A stretch of 64,000 nt of DNA, taken from Benincasa hispida. Lineage: Eukaryota > Streptophyta > Magnoliopsida > Cucurbitales > Cucurbitaceae. This document shows positions 34,985-46,714 of the stretch, piece by piece. Location of the stretch: assembly GCF_009727055.1 (NCBI RefSeq), contig NC_052354.1:53304960-53368959 (forward strand). The letters are read 5' to 3'. Both the position numbers and the translations under genes were made by a program. Below the pieces are notes generated by a model. That model saw only the letters and a list, made by a program, of their open reading frames with translations, had not been told where the DNA came from and did not search any database. Position 1 is the stretch's first letter. Each line of letters opens with the position of its first letter.

Positions 34985-36330
34985 ATTGAGACTGGTGGTA
35001 AGAATAATGTAGAATATCTATATAACATATCCACTATCTCAAATGAAAAACGTATATTGGAAGAGTTGTCTGTTTTATCTTCTGGATTATATTATACTCA
35101 TATACGAGTAATTGAAACATATGCAACAGTAAACTTGAAGTTCATGAATTCAGACATATTTACAATTTGGCATAACCGATTAGGTCATCCGAATTTATAA
35201 TGATGAAGAGAATTATTGAGAATTCAAATGAACATCCATTGAAGAGTAAGAAGATTCTTCAATCTAATGAATTATCATGTGATGCTTGCTTTCAAGGAAA
35301 ATTGATAATTAGACCATCATCAGCTAAAGTAGGGACTAAATCACCTGCATTTTTAGAAGAATTCATGGTGATATATGTGGACCTATTAACGCACCAAGTG
35401 GACAATTTAGATATTTTATAGTATTAATAGATGCATCCAGTAGATGGTCACACGTGTGCTTATTATCAAATCGAAATCTTGCATTTGCAAGATTACTTGC
35501 TCAAATAATCAAGTTAAGAGCACAAATTCCTGATTATACAATTAAGACCATTTGTCTTGATAATACAGGTGAATTTACATCCCAAGCTTTTGATTATTAT
35601 TGTATGTCAATTGGGATAAGTGTTGAACATCTCATGTTCATACACAAAATGGTTTAGTATAATCATTTATAAAATATTTGCAATTAATTGTAAGACCATT
35701 ACTTATGAGAGCTAAGCTTCCTTCATCTGTATGAGGACATGCTATTTTGCATGCAACGTCACTTGTACGCATTAGGCTATTAGCTTATCATAAGTGCACG
35801 TCATTACAATTAGCTTATGGGTCATGAGCCAAATATTTCTCATATGAGAATTTTTTAGTGCGCAGTATGTGTTCCAGTTGCTCCAACACAATGCACTAAG
35901 ATGGATCCTCAAAAGAGGTTAAGAATATATATTGGATATGATTCCCCATCAATTATTAAATATCTTGAACCCCTAACGGGTGATATATTTACTGCACAAT
36001 TTGCTCATTGTCATTTTAATGAGACAAATTTTCCAATATTAGGGGGAGGAATTGAGAAGTTGAAAAAAGAAATTACATGAAATGTATCATTATTGTCTCA
36101 TTTAGATCCCCATACAGATCAATGGGAACTTGAAGTTCAGAAAGAAATTCATTTACAAAATATAGTCAATCAATTACAAGATGCATTTATAGATGCAAAG
36201 ATAGTAACTAGATCAAATATACTAGCTGCAAATGTTCCATCAAAATTGATATCTCAACACAACAAGTTGTTACTAATGAGTCTTGAATACACCAGAAGTG
36301 TGGTAGACCAGTGGGTCCAAAGATAAAAAT
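34985..36330 (+). pseudogene. Copia integrase remnant
   Basis: The HHCC domain (IWHNRLGHPN near 35167-35196, CDACFQGK near 35280) is followed by the catalytic core, with VLIDASSRWSHVCLL (35424-35468) and TIKTICLDNTGEFTSQAF (35537-35590). Then come the KMDPQKRLRIYIGYDSPS region (35900-35950) and the linker to reverse transcriptase (36093-36326). Several frameshifts and stops break it into five or more frames. Confidence 0.85.
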
Positions 36331-37595
36331 CATCGAAAACAAAAAATAACTAATAGTAAAAAAGACTTGGTTGAGGATGTAAATACCCATGAAGAAATCC
36401 TCGACATGACTAGTGAGGAAGGTGAAATACCTAAAGATAATAGTGGGATTTCAATAAACTATGACATGTCAGGAAAAAGATAGAATTGTACTAATTTAAT
36501 TATTGACAATATTTTTGCGTATAATATTACTCTTGATATTATATCTGAAAATGAGGATCCTGAACACAAATTTGTTGAAGAATGTCGACATAGAAAAGAT
36601 TAGTTTCAGTGGAAAAGAAGAAATCGAGGCAGAATTAAACTCACATTCAAAACGTCAAGTTTTTTGACAAGTAGTCTTAACATTATAAGATGTTAAACCT
36701 ATAGGATACAAACGGGTATTTGTGAGGAAAAGAAATGAAAATAATGAGGTCACAATATATAAATTAAGATTAGTTGCAAAAGTTTTTCACAAAGACCTAG
36801 TATTGATTATGAGGAGACATGCTCTCCAGTGGTGGATGCAATTACACTAAGATATTTAATTGGTTTAACTATGTACGTATAAAAGTCTGGATATGCATCT
36901 TATGAATGTAGTTGCAATATATTTATATGGATCTCTTGATAATGATATTTATATGAGAATCCTAGGACGATTTAAAGTACTTGAAACATATACATCAAAT
37001 TCCCGGGAATGGTATTCAATAAAGTTATAAAGATCACTATATGGATTGAAACAATCCGGATGGATGTGGTACAATTGCCTTAGTGGATATTTATTGAAAG
37101 AAGGATATCAAAATAATTCAATATGTCCGTGTGTTTTTATAAAGAAATCACAATCAGGATTTGTTATTATAACTGTATATGTTGGTGACTTGAATATAAT
37201 TGGAACTCCTTAAGAGCTTTTAAAGGAAATAGAATATCTTTGAGATGAAAGATCTCGGAAGAACAAAATTTTGTCTTGGTTTGCAAATTGAGTATTTAGT
37301 AGGTGGAGTATTTATTCAACAATCAACTTATATAGGAAAAAATTTGAAAAGATTTTATATGGACAAAGCACATCCATTAAATATTCCAATGGAAGTCCAT
37401 TCATGGGACATAAGAAAAGATATATTTCAACCTCGAGAAGATAATGAAGAACTTCATGGTCCTGAAGTACTATATCTTAGGGCAAGTGATGCACTTATGT
37501 ATCTTGCTAATAACAGAAGACCATATATTGCATTTTCAGTAAATTTATTAGCTAGGTATAGTTCTTCTACAACAAAAAGACATAATTAAGCGTAT
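36331..37595 (+). pseudogene. Copia reverse transcriptase remnant, catalytic YVDD changed to YVGD
   Basis: Conserved segments can be read in different frames: the linker after GRP-x-GSKD, LNGSL-type sequence near 36920, SLYGLKQSG at 37031-37057, VYVGDLNIIGTP at 37175-37210, then MKDLGRTKFCLGLQIE (37245-37292) and LANNRRPYIAFSVNLLARYS (37505-37565). The metal-binding Asp-Asp pair reads Gly-Asp at 37184-37189, which should abolish activity even if the frame were open. The open frame 37245-37589 is the largest surviving piece. Confidence 0.85.
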
Positions 37596-38140
37596 ACTTC
37601 GTTATCTCCAAGGAACAATCGATATGGGTTTGTTTTATTCAAATAAATCAAATATTGATCTAGTTGGTTATGCAGATTCTGGATATTTATCTGATCCACA
37701 CAAAACTATATCTCAAACAGGTTATCTGTTCACATGTGGAGGAACTGCTATATCATGGCGATAGGTGAAATAGACTATAATGGCCACTTCCTCAAATCAT
37801 GCTAAAATTCTTACAATTCATGAGACTAGTCGAGAATATGTATAACTAAGGTCAACGACTTAGCATATTCGTAAAATGTGTGGTTTGTCTTCTAATAAAA
37901 ATCTTCCAACAATATTATACGGAAACAACACAGCTTGCATGACCCAAATCAAATGAGGATATTTTAAAAGAGATAAAACAAAACATATTTCACCGAATCT
38001 TTTCTACACTCATGATCTTGAAGAAAATGGAGACATCACTATACAACAAATTTGTTCGCATGATAACATGACAAACTTATTTACAAAGGCATTACCAACT
38101 GCAACTTTTGAAAAATTGGTGCAAGTGATGTTTTTGTGAG
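37596..38140 (+). pseudogene. Copia RNase H remnant
   Basis: The frame reads RYLQGTIDMGLFYSN, LVGYADSGYLSDPHKTISQTGYLF, then CGGTAISWR followed by a stop. More stops follow before LPTILYGNNTACM and LFTKALPTATFEKL at the end. YADSGY/SQTGY and the C-terminal DNxADxFTKALP-like block are the usual copia RNase H landmarks. Confidence 0.8.
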
Positions 38141-38308
38141 GGGAAGTAAATATATTTTATTCTTTTAGGAGTATGTATTATATGAAATATGTACTATTTT
38201 TCTTAGATTTTTTCTCATTGGATTTTTTTAGTAAGGTTTTAACAAGACATATTATATATATATATAATGAGCATCTAAGGGGGAGTATTATATATAGCAT
38301 CTAAAGAG

Positions 38309-38608
38309 AGTATTATGAATATAATAATAATAAATAGATGTCCATTGTTTAGTGTTCTAAAGCCATGTGTCACTCTTCATATTGTCCATGTGCCTTGTAA
38401 TTATTCATGTTTGCATTTTGCCTATAAATAATGACATTTGGTGGATCTTAAAATTACATATACATTGGTGAGAATTCAACTTCAAAATTCCGCTAAATTA
38501 CATGTCATCCTATTTTATAATTTTAGTTGTTTTATTTTATATTATATTTTATATATATAATATTTTCTCCATACTCATATTTTTGTTGTGCTCCTCAATT
38601 TCATAACA
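38309..38608 (+). repeat. 3' LTR of the plus-strand copia element
   Basis: It follows the polypurine tract taagggggag (38275-38285), which is partly repeated as ctaaagagag at 38301-38310. It matches 26176-26506 and extends past it to ...tttcataaca. The rest of the element's decay implies an old insertion. Confidence 0.75.
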
Positions 38609-38859
38609 GCATAAAAATTCTCAAAGTTTGATTTTTTTTTTTTTTTTTATGATTTCCGAAAACCCAAGAATATGAATTCACACTGTAATATAAAAAATTT
38701 AAATCTGTGTACATCAACCAATACAAAATAAATAAAAGCTCTATAATTATATATTATTTTCTTAAAAATATAACTATACCATCAATTACGGAGACGAAGA
38801 AATCCTAAAAGAAAAAATCTCTGCGAAAATGTCGGACCCGAATCGATTATTTAAGGCGG

Positions 38860-41800
38860 CTAATACACCAGAGCGACGGCAACGGCGAGAAGAGTGGCGG
38901 AGAAGGCAGAGGCTCGCAGCGATGTGGCAGCGTTGGGAGGTGGAGGAGCGGTGGTAGGAGACGGAGTTGAAGGGATGATGTCAGATGGAGGCGAGGCGAT
39001 TGAGGACGGAGGTGTGGTGGCGCCGGCGGTGACGTTGACGGCGAGCTTCTGACCGAGGCTGCAGTGGCCGGAGAATGCGCAGATGAAGAAATGTTCGCCG
39101 GGTTCGGAGAGAATGATTCTGACCGGCGGGTTGGGGGAAACAGAGATCGGCGATTCGCCGTTGCAGCTGGTGAAATTGTCCTTCGTTACCTTCGCCACGT
39201 TGTGTCTTTGAATCACGAAGTTGAATTCTGCAAATGTTCGCCGGAGAAGAAGATGAGGCTTAAACTTCAGTATGTAATATTCAAACGTTTTGGGGTAAAT
39301 TTATAATTTTAAAAGTAAAATTCAAAAGTTCAGGACTTGATTTATAATTTTAAAAGAATTGTTCTTTTTTTAAATATAACGAGATTCTCTAGTTTTTAAA
39401 TAAATAAAATATTACATTAAAAAAATTCGACTTAAACCTAGTTGAATTAATTAATACATAGCCATTTAAAAAAAAAATTAAGCTTAATTTTTTCTCAATC
39501 TTTTATTATGATTGTCATATTCCAAAAGAGTCGAATTCTTAATCAAATTCTAAATTGTAAAAATAAGAGTTCAAAAACTACTTTTAAAAGTTTGAAATTT
39601 TGATTTTGTTTTTAAAAATATATGTAAAAAGTAGACAACAAAGAAAAAAAATTAAAAGTGGTAGGATATTTGTAGAAAAAAATAAAAAAGGTTACCAAAT
39701 AGGGTCTCAAAAATAAAAATTGAAAGGAGCATTTATAAATTTAGTTTTCAAAAACTTAAAAAAAAAAAAAAAAATCTAATAGTTACCGCCTTTGATGATT
39801 TTAAAAATTAAGTTAATAGATACCACTTTTACCTCTAAATTTAAAAATCAAGTCAAATTTTAAGAATTAAAAAAACAGTTTTAAAAAAGTTGTTATTAAT
39901 TTTTAGAATTTAATTAAGAATTTAACTATTATATTTAAAAACGAGATAAATTATTATAAAAAATTTGGATGAAATAAACTTAATTTTCAAAAATAAAAAT
40001 AATCAAATGATTATCGAACGAAATCTATACAACTATTTAAATATTATGTTATTTATTAAAAAGTCCGAGATTCTTAAACTAAATAGGTAATAAAATCTAG
40101 CCACCAAACTTATAATTTAACCTAATTTAAGATTTGAGTTACGTTTTTATTTAATTTATTATCCAATCTATAGGATAGAAGGATTATATATATATAAGGT
40201 CAGAAGGTAAAATTTTATTCTTACCGAGAACATCTCCGACGACGAAGGTTTTGCCCTGAGCCCACGAGTCGTAGAAGGTGGGACTGGTAGGGATATTCCA
40301 TCCGAACGAGTCTCCGACGACGTACGTCATGGGTTCTCGAGACGGAGCAGGCGACGGGACAGGTGACGACGGAGAGGAACTAGGTGACGGAGAAGGTGAC
40401 CGACCGGAAGAGGATGGTTCGGGAGCGAGAGAGGGAGTGGGGACGGAAGCGGGAACAGGGACGGCGGAGGGTGACGGAGAACTAGGCTGCGGTGCCGGAG
40501 AAGATGTTGCTGGTCTCACGGTGATGGACAACTTTTGGCCATTGCTGCAATGGCCGGGGAAGGAGCAGATGAAGTGGTGGTCGCCGGCGGAAGTGAGTGT
40601 GATCCTCGCCGGACTGTTGTTCTCAACGGAGATGGGATTGCTGCCATTGCAAGAATCGGAAGCACTTTTTGTCACTTCTGTTACGTCATGTCGTCCGCTT
40701 GCAAAGTTGAAAACTGCAAAGAAAAAATCAAACTACTTTCAACTACATGTCGTTTCCCCAATTTTTTCCAAACTATTTTAGTAATTTTATTATGAACAAA
40801 CTTAGGTGCAGTTGCACCTATCTATGTTGTAGTCCCTGCTCCACCCAATTAAAATCATCTCCACATTTTCTTTAAAAAATAAATAAATAAATAATTATTT
40901 TTTATTGAATTATGTAAAAAGATGGATAGCATATTATCTAGATGTAGTATCATTTTCTAAAATATAATAGGTCAAAGTATCAATTTCTTCCCTACTTTGT
41001 GTTTTGTTTTTATTTCACTGATTTTCAAAAGTTCTAACTTTCTTAAAAGTAGTTGTACTAACGATTTAATTTCAAGAAATTCTTATAAATTGAAAAATTT
41101 TAAAAAGTATTTACACTTTATAGCAAAAAGTTCTATAAATACTTTGTATATTTTGAATTTGTTTGCTACTAAATGTAAATAATTTAAAAATGTTCCTTTA
41201 ATTCCTCTATTTTTAAATTTATAATAATTTAATCCTTAAATTTGAATGAGTAACAATTTATTTCATATACTTTAAAGTTGTGTAACAATTTTTTTGGAAA
41301 GAAAATTTTATCAATTTAGTCCCCATCTTATAAATTTTCTTCAATATTTATTGTTATCTTTTATTATGTAACTACTTTATCCTTGTAGTTTATTAAAAAA
41401 AATTGATTTCCAATTAATTTATCAATCCACATAAGTAAGAAATTTCATTAAAACATAATAATATTTTTTATAATAAAGATTAAATTGTTACAGTTGGTAA
41501 AGTATAACATAATAATATTTTTTATAATAAAGATTAAATTGTTACAGTTGGTAAAGTATAATAATTAAATTGTTACTTATTAAAGTAAGAGACTAAATTA
41601 TTAAAAAATTTAAAATAAATAGACTAAATTGTTACCCAAGTTGAATAACAAAATAATTTTAACCTTTTAGAAGATTTAATCATATAATAATAATAATATT
41701 GAATATAATAAAACCAAATTATGGAACAAACTTCAAAAAAATAATAATAATTAAACCATTTCTTCTTACCAAGAATATCTCCGACGACAAAAGTTTTTGT

Positions 41801-41950
41801 AGAAGCCCAATCGGAGTAGATAGTAGGATTGGGTGGGACAGTCCAACCCAACGAGTCACCGACGGTATAAGTGGCAGCGGAGGAGCACCGCCACAAAGCG
41901 GCGGCAACGAGGAGGAGGAAAATCACCGTCCGATTGAATCCCACGGCCAT
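38860..41950 (-). CDS. Two-domain stellacyanin-like phytocyanin, three exons
   Basis: Minus-strand exons are 41770-41950, 40225-40713 and 38860-39227, joined in phase 1 at both GT..AG introns (1056 and 997 bases), giving 345 residues. Residues 1-26 are a signal peptide. Domain 1 (about 27-127) has Cu ligands His69, Cys110, His115 and Gln120, with disulfide Cys82-Cys116. Residues 128-188 are a Pro/Ser-rich, arabinogalactan-like linker. Domain 2 (about 190-290) starts TYVVGDSFGWNIP and has His232, Cys273, His278 and Gln283, with disulfide Cys245-Cys279. A second Pro/Ser/Thr linker and a hydrophobic C-terminus suggest a GPI anchor. Exon 2 encodes the second half of domain 1, the linker and the first half of domain 2, with no stop and no GPI signal between them. 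The natural reading is therefore one protein with two copper sites at the cell surface. The alternative, two adjacent genes, would need a lost first exon and promoter for domain 2. Transcript data are absent. Confidence 0.85.
39540..40035. mobile_element. MITE copies inside intron 2 of the two-domain phytocyanin
   Basis: Bases 39786-40030 resemble the element at 16203-16520 (ttaagttaatagataccac, aatcaagtcaaatttt, aatttaattaagaattt, then atcaaatgattatcgaacg). Bases 39558-39707 look like an inverted, shorter relative ending ggttaccaaatagggtc. Both lie between exons 2 and 3 and do not disturb the splice sites. Confidence 0.5.
41215..41640. mobile_element. Decayed foldback element in intron 1, with a perfect 2 x 54-bp tandem repeat
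   Basis: The arms share the acaatttagt / actaaattgtta style of the 14985-15525 element. Within it, 41453-41506 and 41507-41560 are identical 54-base units (starting acataataatatttttt). Perfect identity in otherwise decayed sequence means the tandem step is recent or an assembly slip. Confidence 0.65.
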
Positions 41951-42036
41951 GATTTTGTGTTCTCAGATCTCCCTTTTGTTTAAACTCTTTGAGTAATTTT
42001 GTGCTTTTTGGTGGAAGAAAGAGGAGAGATTTTGAG

Positions 42037-42044
42037 TATTTATA
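42037..42044 (-). promoter_or_regulatory. TATA box of the two-domain phytocyanin
   Basis: TATAAATA on the minus strand, 87 bases upstream of the start codon at 41950. Confidence 0.6.
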
Positions 42045-42093
42045 GAGCATAGAGACTCAAACAAGGATAGAAAGTAGGCCATTGGATGGACGC

Positions 42094-42099
42094 CACGTG
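42094..42099 (-). promoter_or_regulatory. G-box CACGTG upstream of the two-domain phytocyanin
   Basis: CACGTG in the context gccacgtgtg, an ABRE-like G-box bound by bZIP or bHLH factors in plants. It lies about 50 bases upstream of the TATA box. The paralogue at 49950-51478 has the same hexamer in a similar position. Confidence 0.5.
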
Positions 42100-43440
42100 T
42101 GAAAGAAATGCACGATGGTGATTAAGCCGCCGCCGGTGTGGGTGTAGAGAAATTTGGGCTCCGCCGCGTTAGATCACTTACCAAACCATTGGTGGGAGTC
42201 TTTGACTTTGTCGCGTTGACTGGTTGGCTTTCACATGGAGAGAGGTGGGAATCGTTGACTAGTCACATTCAATTTTTTTTTAAAAAAATTATTAATAAAT
42301 TTCACCTTTTATTTATCCATTTGTATTTTAAAGACAGTTTCAAACCCCTACGGAATTTGTTAATTAAAAAAAGAACCATCCTCTAATTTATAGCGAATTT
42401 CAAGGAGTGGATATTACGATATCGTGTATGTAAAACAATTTAACGAAAGACCATGTTTGTTTCGGTTAATTTACTTCTCTAAAACTTAATTAGACTTGGT
42501 ACTTATTTTTTTGTATTGATTTCAAGGACAGCGATGTTTTTTAATGAAGCGAAAGGACGAAAGTCCCACAAAGGCCTATGATATGATATAGTAAAAAAAA
42601 AAAAGTACGAAAATCGGTACGTTAAAATTAGGAAGTAACTTAATCGTTTACAAAAGGAAAGGCATTGGTATGTTCGAAATGAAATCAAATTAGCACTTCT
42701 CGAGTCGAGATAGGTCTCTCTAATAGAGTGGAGCATTTCCAAACTTCTTTTAACTTGGAAGTAAATTTCTTTGAAATCTTTCGATTACTTATATGAATAT
42801 ATTTAACTTATGTATTTCTTGAGATATAGAATATCGAATATATAAAAATATGGGTCATACTTATATTTGTGTAAGTTTCTATTTTAACAAATTTGAATGA
42901 AGTGGATTAAACTTAGACATTAATGGTAGAATTCGTTGAGGGTTTGAAAGATGGTAACAAAAATGGATATTGGTATTTCGAGTCTATCATCTGATCTTAT
43001 TCATAAACTTTAAATAAAGTTTCGCTTTAAAAAATTCCAAATTACAAGCTAATAACGGGTATACTTGATTGATTATAAGTTGATGTAATTTTGGAATCCC
43101 AATTCACATTTATTTACTTTTTTTTAGTTATTATTATAGACTTTGATGTTAATCTTTCTACGTTTTATTTTTTTTTTCTGTAAATTGTAATAGTTTTGGG
43201 TGCATTTAGAATATTTTTCATAGGTTTAATTTTAAAAAATAAGTTATTTTAGAAAAAAATTTAAATGTTTAGCAACAATTAAAATGGATTTCATAAAAAT
43301 GAATTTGTAAAATAAGTTGATTTTAGAATAAACATTTAAAATCAACATTTAGAAAAATAATAGGGTTAATCTCTTCGTAATTTCTATAATTCTTAAAATT
43401 ATCCTAGTGTCAAAAAAATCATCTACTTCACTTTCATTAT
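42100..43440. other. Intergenic; nothing supportable
   Basis: A GC-rich patch at 42120-42175 (repeated gccgcc) gives way to ordinary AT-rich DNA. Short frames at 42138-42386 and 42503-42742 have no domain or splice partner. Confidence 0.4.
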
Positions 43441-43454
43441 GTTATCATCGCTAC

Positions 43455-43790
43455 TACTGCCTTTCGCGAACCAATTCCTATGACCACCGAGACCAACAAA
43501 CTTCGACGGCCAACTCCTGACCACTACCATCGACGACGAACTCTGACCACCACTTCCTGTGACCACCATTCAATGCCCAAATCTGTCGACGATCACCTCC
43601 GACCACCATGACTAGCGGCCATCTTTGATGACCACCACTAGTCGCCACTTCTAGTGACCAACTCCAGCCACCATCTTTAGTGGCCAACTCGGGCAATCAC
43701 CTCTGTGTGACTACCATCGATGGCTCCCATTGTCTGCGGCTAATTTTAGCAACTGCCACCTCCAGCAACCTTTGTCGGTGAAGGAGCCCA
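43455..43790. repeat. Degenerate GACCACC-type minisatellite
   Basis: Units around (c/g)accacca / gccaactcc / tcgacgac recur about every 20-30 bases from 43477 to 43780, more GC-rich than the surroundings. The minus-strand frame 43478-43696 (Trp/Gly/Val-rich repeats) is a by-product of the repeat and is not called a gene. Confidence 0.65.
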
Positions 43791-43811
43791 TTGAAGGGCC
43801 CTTGAGCGGAA
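43775..43811 (-). mobile_element. Terminal scrap of the TGTTGGGG LTR family
   Basis: tgaaggagcccattgaaggg at 43778 onwards, followed by cccttgagcggaag, duplicates the start of the LTR at 43913 with two changes. Only about 34 bases are present. It could be a duplicated LTR end or a filler from repair. Confidence 0.5.
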
Positions 43812-43912
43812 GTTAATCCAAATAGATCCTTAATAACATAACATTTATGTTCTTGTCTTTCTTAAAAAATTTCTCACTTGATTTGTATGTTGGAGAGCTT
43901 TATTATCTTAGG

Positions 43913-45679
43913 TGAAGGATCCCATTGAAGGACCCTTGAGCGGAAGCAGGAACGTCCCAAATCCTTTTTTCTTTTAAAGAAAGAAATTTTATAGAATAAA
44001 TAAACAGATTATGCATTTATAAAATTAACTACAACATGCTCAACAACAAAAAGGAAATTTAGAGTTTCATGAAACCTCACCTTTGAAGACTTTCTTCAAG
44101 AAATCCAAGAAATCCCTCGATTTGCAAATCACGAACAAAACGAAAATGGCCAAATACCATAAACCACCCACTTACGTGGATGGAGAGAAAAGAGGAGAGG
44201 GAGTTGACTCCCTCCCTTATTCAAATTAATTAATTTTAAAAATAAGATTAATAAAATTAATTTATTTAAATTAACATTTAATATATATAAATATGATAAT
44301 TAACTTATCATATAATATATTAAACTATATGTTATATCAAATATAACATATAACCTATTATTTTAATATTGTATCATATACAATATACCTTATAGTTTCT
44401 TTTTTCTCACATATGACATTTAATATAAATCACATATATTAAATTTAACAATTATGAATCCAATTCATATAAATAATATTTTAATCATATTCAAATATTT
44501 ATTTCTTCTCACAAATGATAATGTATCAAATACATTATAATAATTATATCACATAAAATTAAAATAGCTTAATTATATCATATATAATTAATTCCTTTAA
44601 TTAATTTGAACAATTCAAATTAATGCAAATGTTGATTCTCATTTAGTCCTATTGAGTTACCAAGGGGACCTCATGGACTTGTAGCTTGAAGCTCCAACGG
44701 TACGTGAATAATTAATTAAATTATTCACAATTCGTTAACTATCGGACACTCCACTAAATACCGACAGCTGCACTCTTCATATTACAGACATATTTCTGTG
44801 TCCATTGGATATACCTAATCAACAGTACAATGACCCTTCACAAATTGCTCGTAAGTACAACTATACAAAATTACCATTTTGCCCTTGTAGTTACATTTAA
44901 CTCATTAAGTACCACTAATCCCTCTAATGAACAATAGATCATAGTCCAATTATGACTAAACCCCTCTCGGGTCAGGAGAGGGTGTGGCGCCACATTGTTC
45001 AAGCCCTAGAATTAGCCCTCAAGGGAGCAATTTATCTACTTATCCCGACCTTAGGGAATGAGTAAATTCCTCCTTGTGTAGTTGTGTTTCCAGCTCCCCA
45101 ATCAAACGAATCCCTAAAATGGTAGGCTTATTGAGTCGGTGATCTAGTCACTCTCACCCATACAAATCAAAGGATCACTCTCGTAGGCTCTCACAACTCA
45201 CTCAGGATCCAGGTCATGTTACCTATGGTCATCCTAGTGAAATGTAAGTCTCTATTATGAATGACGTTATATAATGAGACTAGAAATTTCGTGGTCCGAT
45301 CTTATACAAACTCATTTGTATAGAATATCCCCACTCACATGACTATGCATGAATGATCAAGATCAGATCATTTATAGCACTTTACAACAATTATAGCACT
45401 AACAAAGTGAGCTATGCTCGTAGTGTTACCAGGTTAAGGTACCCAACCTTATCCATCTACTACAGACCATTTAAGTTATAACTTAAACATGATCTACCCG
45501 TATATCTCTATATACATGTTTGAGTTACAAGATAACCTTGGATGTTAGTTTATTGGTTTGTGGTTAATGCAACTAATTTTGAAATAAAACATTATATATT
45601 TTATTAAATAAATAATAAGTTTGTACAATACAATTACAAACTATAGAACCCTACGAGATTTAGGGTATCAAACCCAACA
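43913..45679 (-). mobile_element. Solo LTR (1767 bp), TSD TTAGG/TTAGA
   Basis: On the minus strand it starts TGTTGGGTTTGATACCC and ends TCCTTCA. The flanking bases are ttagg (43908-43912) and ttaga (45680-45684), one mismatch. It shares its first 100 bases with the short solo LTR at 19584-20367 but keeps the long conserved middle (caaggggacctcatggact, ccgacagctgcactc, tagttacatttaactca). It has no ACGATCGT cluster. No coding sequence. Confidence 0.85.
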
Positions 45680-45836
45680 TTAGACTCGTTTACTTATAGG
45701 TAAATGTAATCAATGCAAGGCAGTTTATGAAGGTGGGTCCTATCTTTGAGGTTGTTTACCCAAATCTGCAATGGGAATTAATTGTGGATCTCACTATTTT
45801 TTATTACACCCCATCATGTAATCGGATTGTTCCCAT

Positions 45837-46339
45837 TAGGGGTGATAGCTGGTTTAGTTTTATGATTTTGGGGCCAACCAAGAATTAACTAAATTGATCG
45901 ATTTTATAAGAAAATGATCCAAACCAATGTCCAATAAGAACAAAACTAATGGATCGATTTTTATTTAATTCGGTTTATTATCGATTTGGTTCTCGATTTT
46001 TTGCATCATCTTTTTTCTTCCAATTTTTTTTTTTAATTTTTATTTCTACTTTTTTTAATCAATCATTTTTTTCTAATTTTAAATTACAATTGAGTTTGTT
46101 CTTTTTCTATAGATTGATATGGTAAAAGATACCTAATGTTAGAGTTTATTTTTAAGGGTATATATATACCCTCGATTTTGATTGGTCTTTCCAATAAAAA
46201 TTAAATCGAACTAATACTTTTTGGTTTTCTCCAAATACAAATCAAGATGTCTAATTTTATATTAAAAACCCAAATCAAATCAATGGATTAGTGAGATTGG
46301 TTTGGTTTGATTTCTCTTTTTTTTTTTTTTACGCTCCTA
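45837..46339. mobile_element. Possible hAT-like MITE
   Basis: The left end TAGGGGTGATAGC and the right end TTTACGCTCCTA are rough inverted repeats of the TAGGGGTG type. The interior carries aaccaa / ttggtttggttt inverted motifs. I could not find an 8-bp target duplication, so the call is tentative. The open frame 46291-46527 is Ser/Phe-rich noise. Confidence 0.4.
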
Positions 46340-46714
46340 GATGCTGCCATAGGTGGTATTCTTATTGCTATTGCAGATTACATGAGACACACACATATTT
46401 TTTTTTCTTGTTCACTTTACACAATTTACCATCTCTCTCTCCTTTAATATTTTATTATTTATCATTTTTTATGTCTCCTCTGTTTCTCCCTCCCTCTCTT
46501 TCACTTTTCCTTCTCATTTTTTCTTAAGTTTTTAAAACAAATTCACTCTATCTTCTCTCTTATCTATAATTTTTTTTCTTTTCATCCTTGCACTTTCCAT
46601 GAATTCCTAATTTTCTTCTTTTTTAATCCATATATTAAATTCCCCATTCTTCCATCTCTTCTAAACACCCTAAACAAACCCCTTAAAAAGTTTTGTAAAG
46701 TTTGGATTTCCAAT

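Larger units (their letters stand above)
26176..38608 (+). mobile_element. Degenerate Ty1/copia retrotransposon (plus strand) with ~7.2 kb of nested LTR insertions
   Basis: Layout: 5' LTR 26176-26506, inserted LTR material 26507-33750, gag remnant from 33751, protease/integrase 34400-36330, reverse transcriptase 36330-37590, RNase H to about 38140, polypurine tract 38275-38285 (taagggggag), 3' LTR 38309-38608. It belongs to the same family as the minus-strand copy. The primer-binding site and gag N-terminus are missing between the 5' LTR and 33751. All open reading frames are broken by stops or frameshifts. Confidence 0.85.

Noticed and set aside
40278..40795. Long plus-strand frames (Gly/Glu/Asp-rich) at 40278-40781 and 40535-40795
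   Set aside because: Shadows of the Pro/Ser-coding linker of the two-domain phytocyanin. They have no domain and break at the minus-strand splice sites.
43478..43696. Trp/Gly-rich minus-strand frame as a possible gene
   Set aside because: By-product of a degenerate minisatellite, with no start context or homologous domain.
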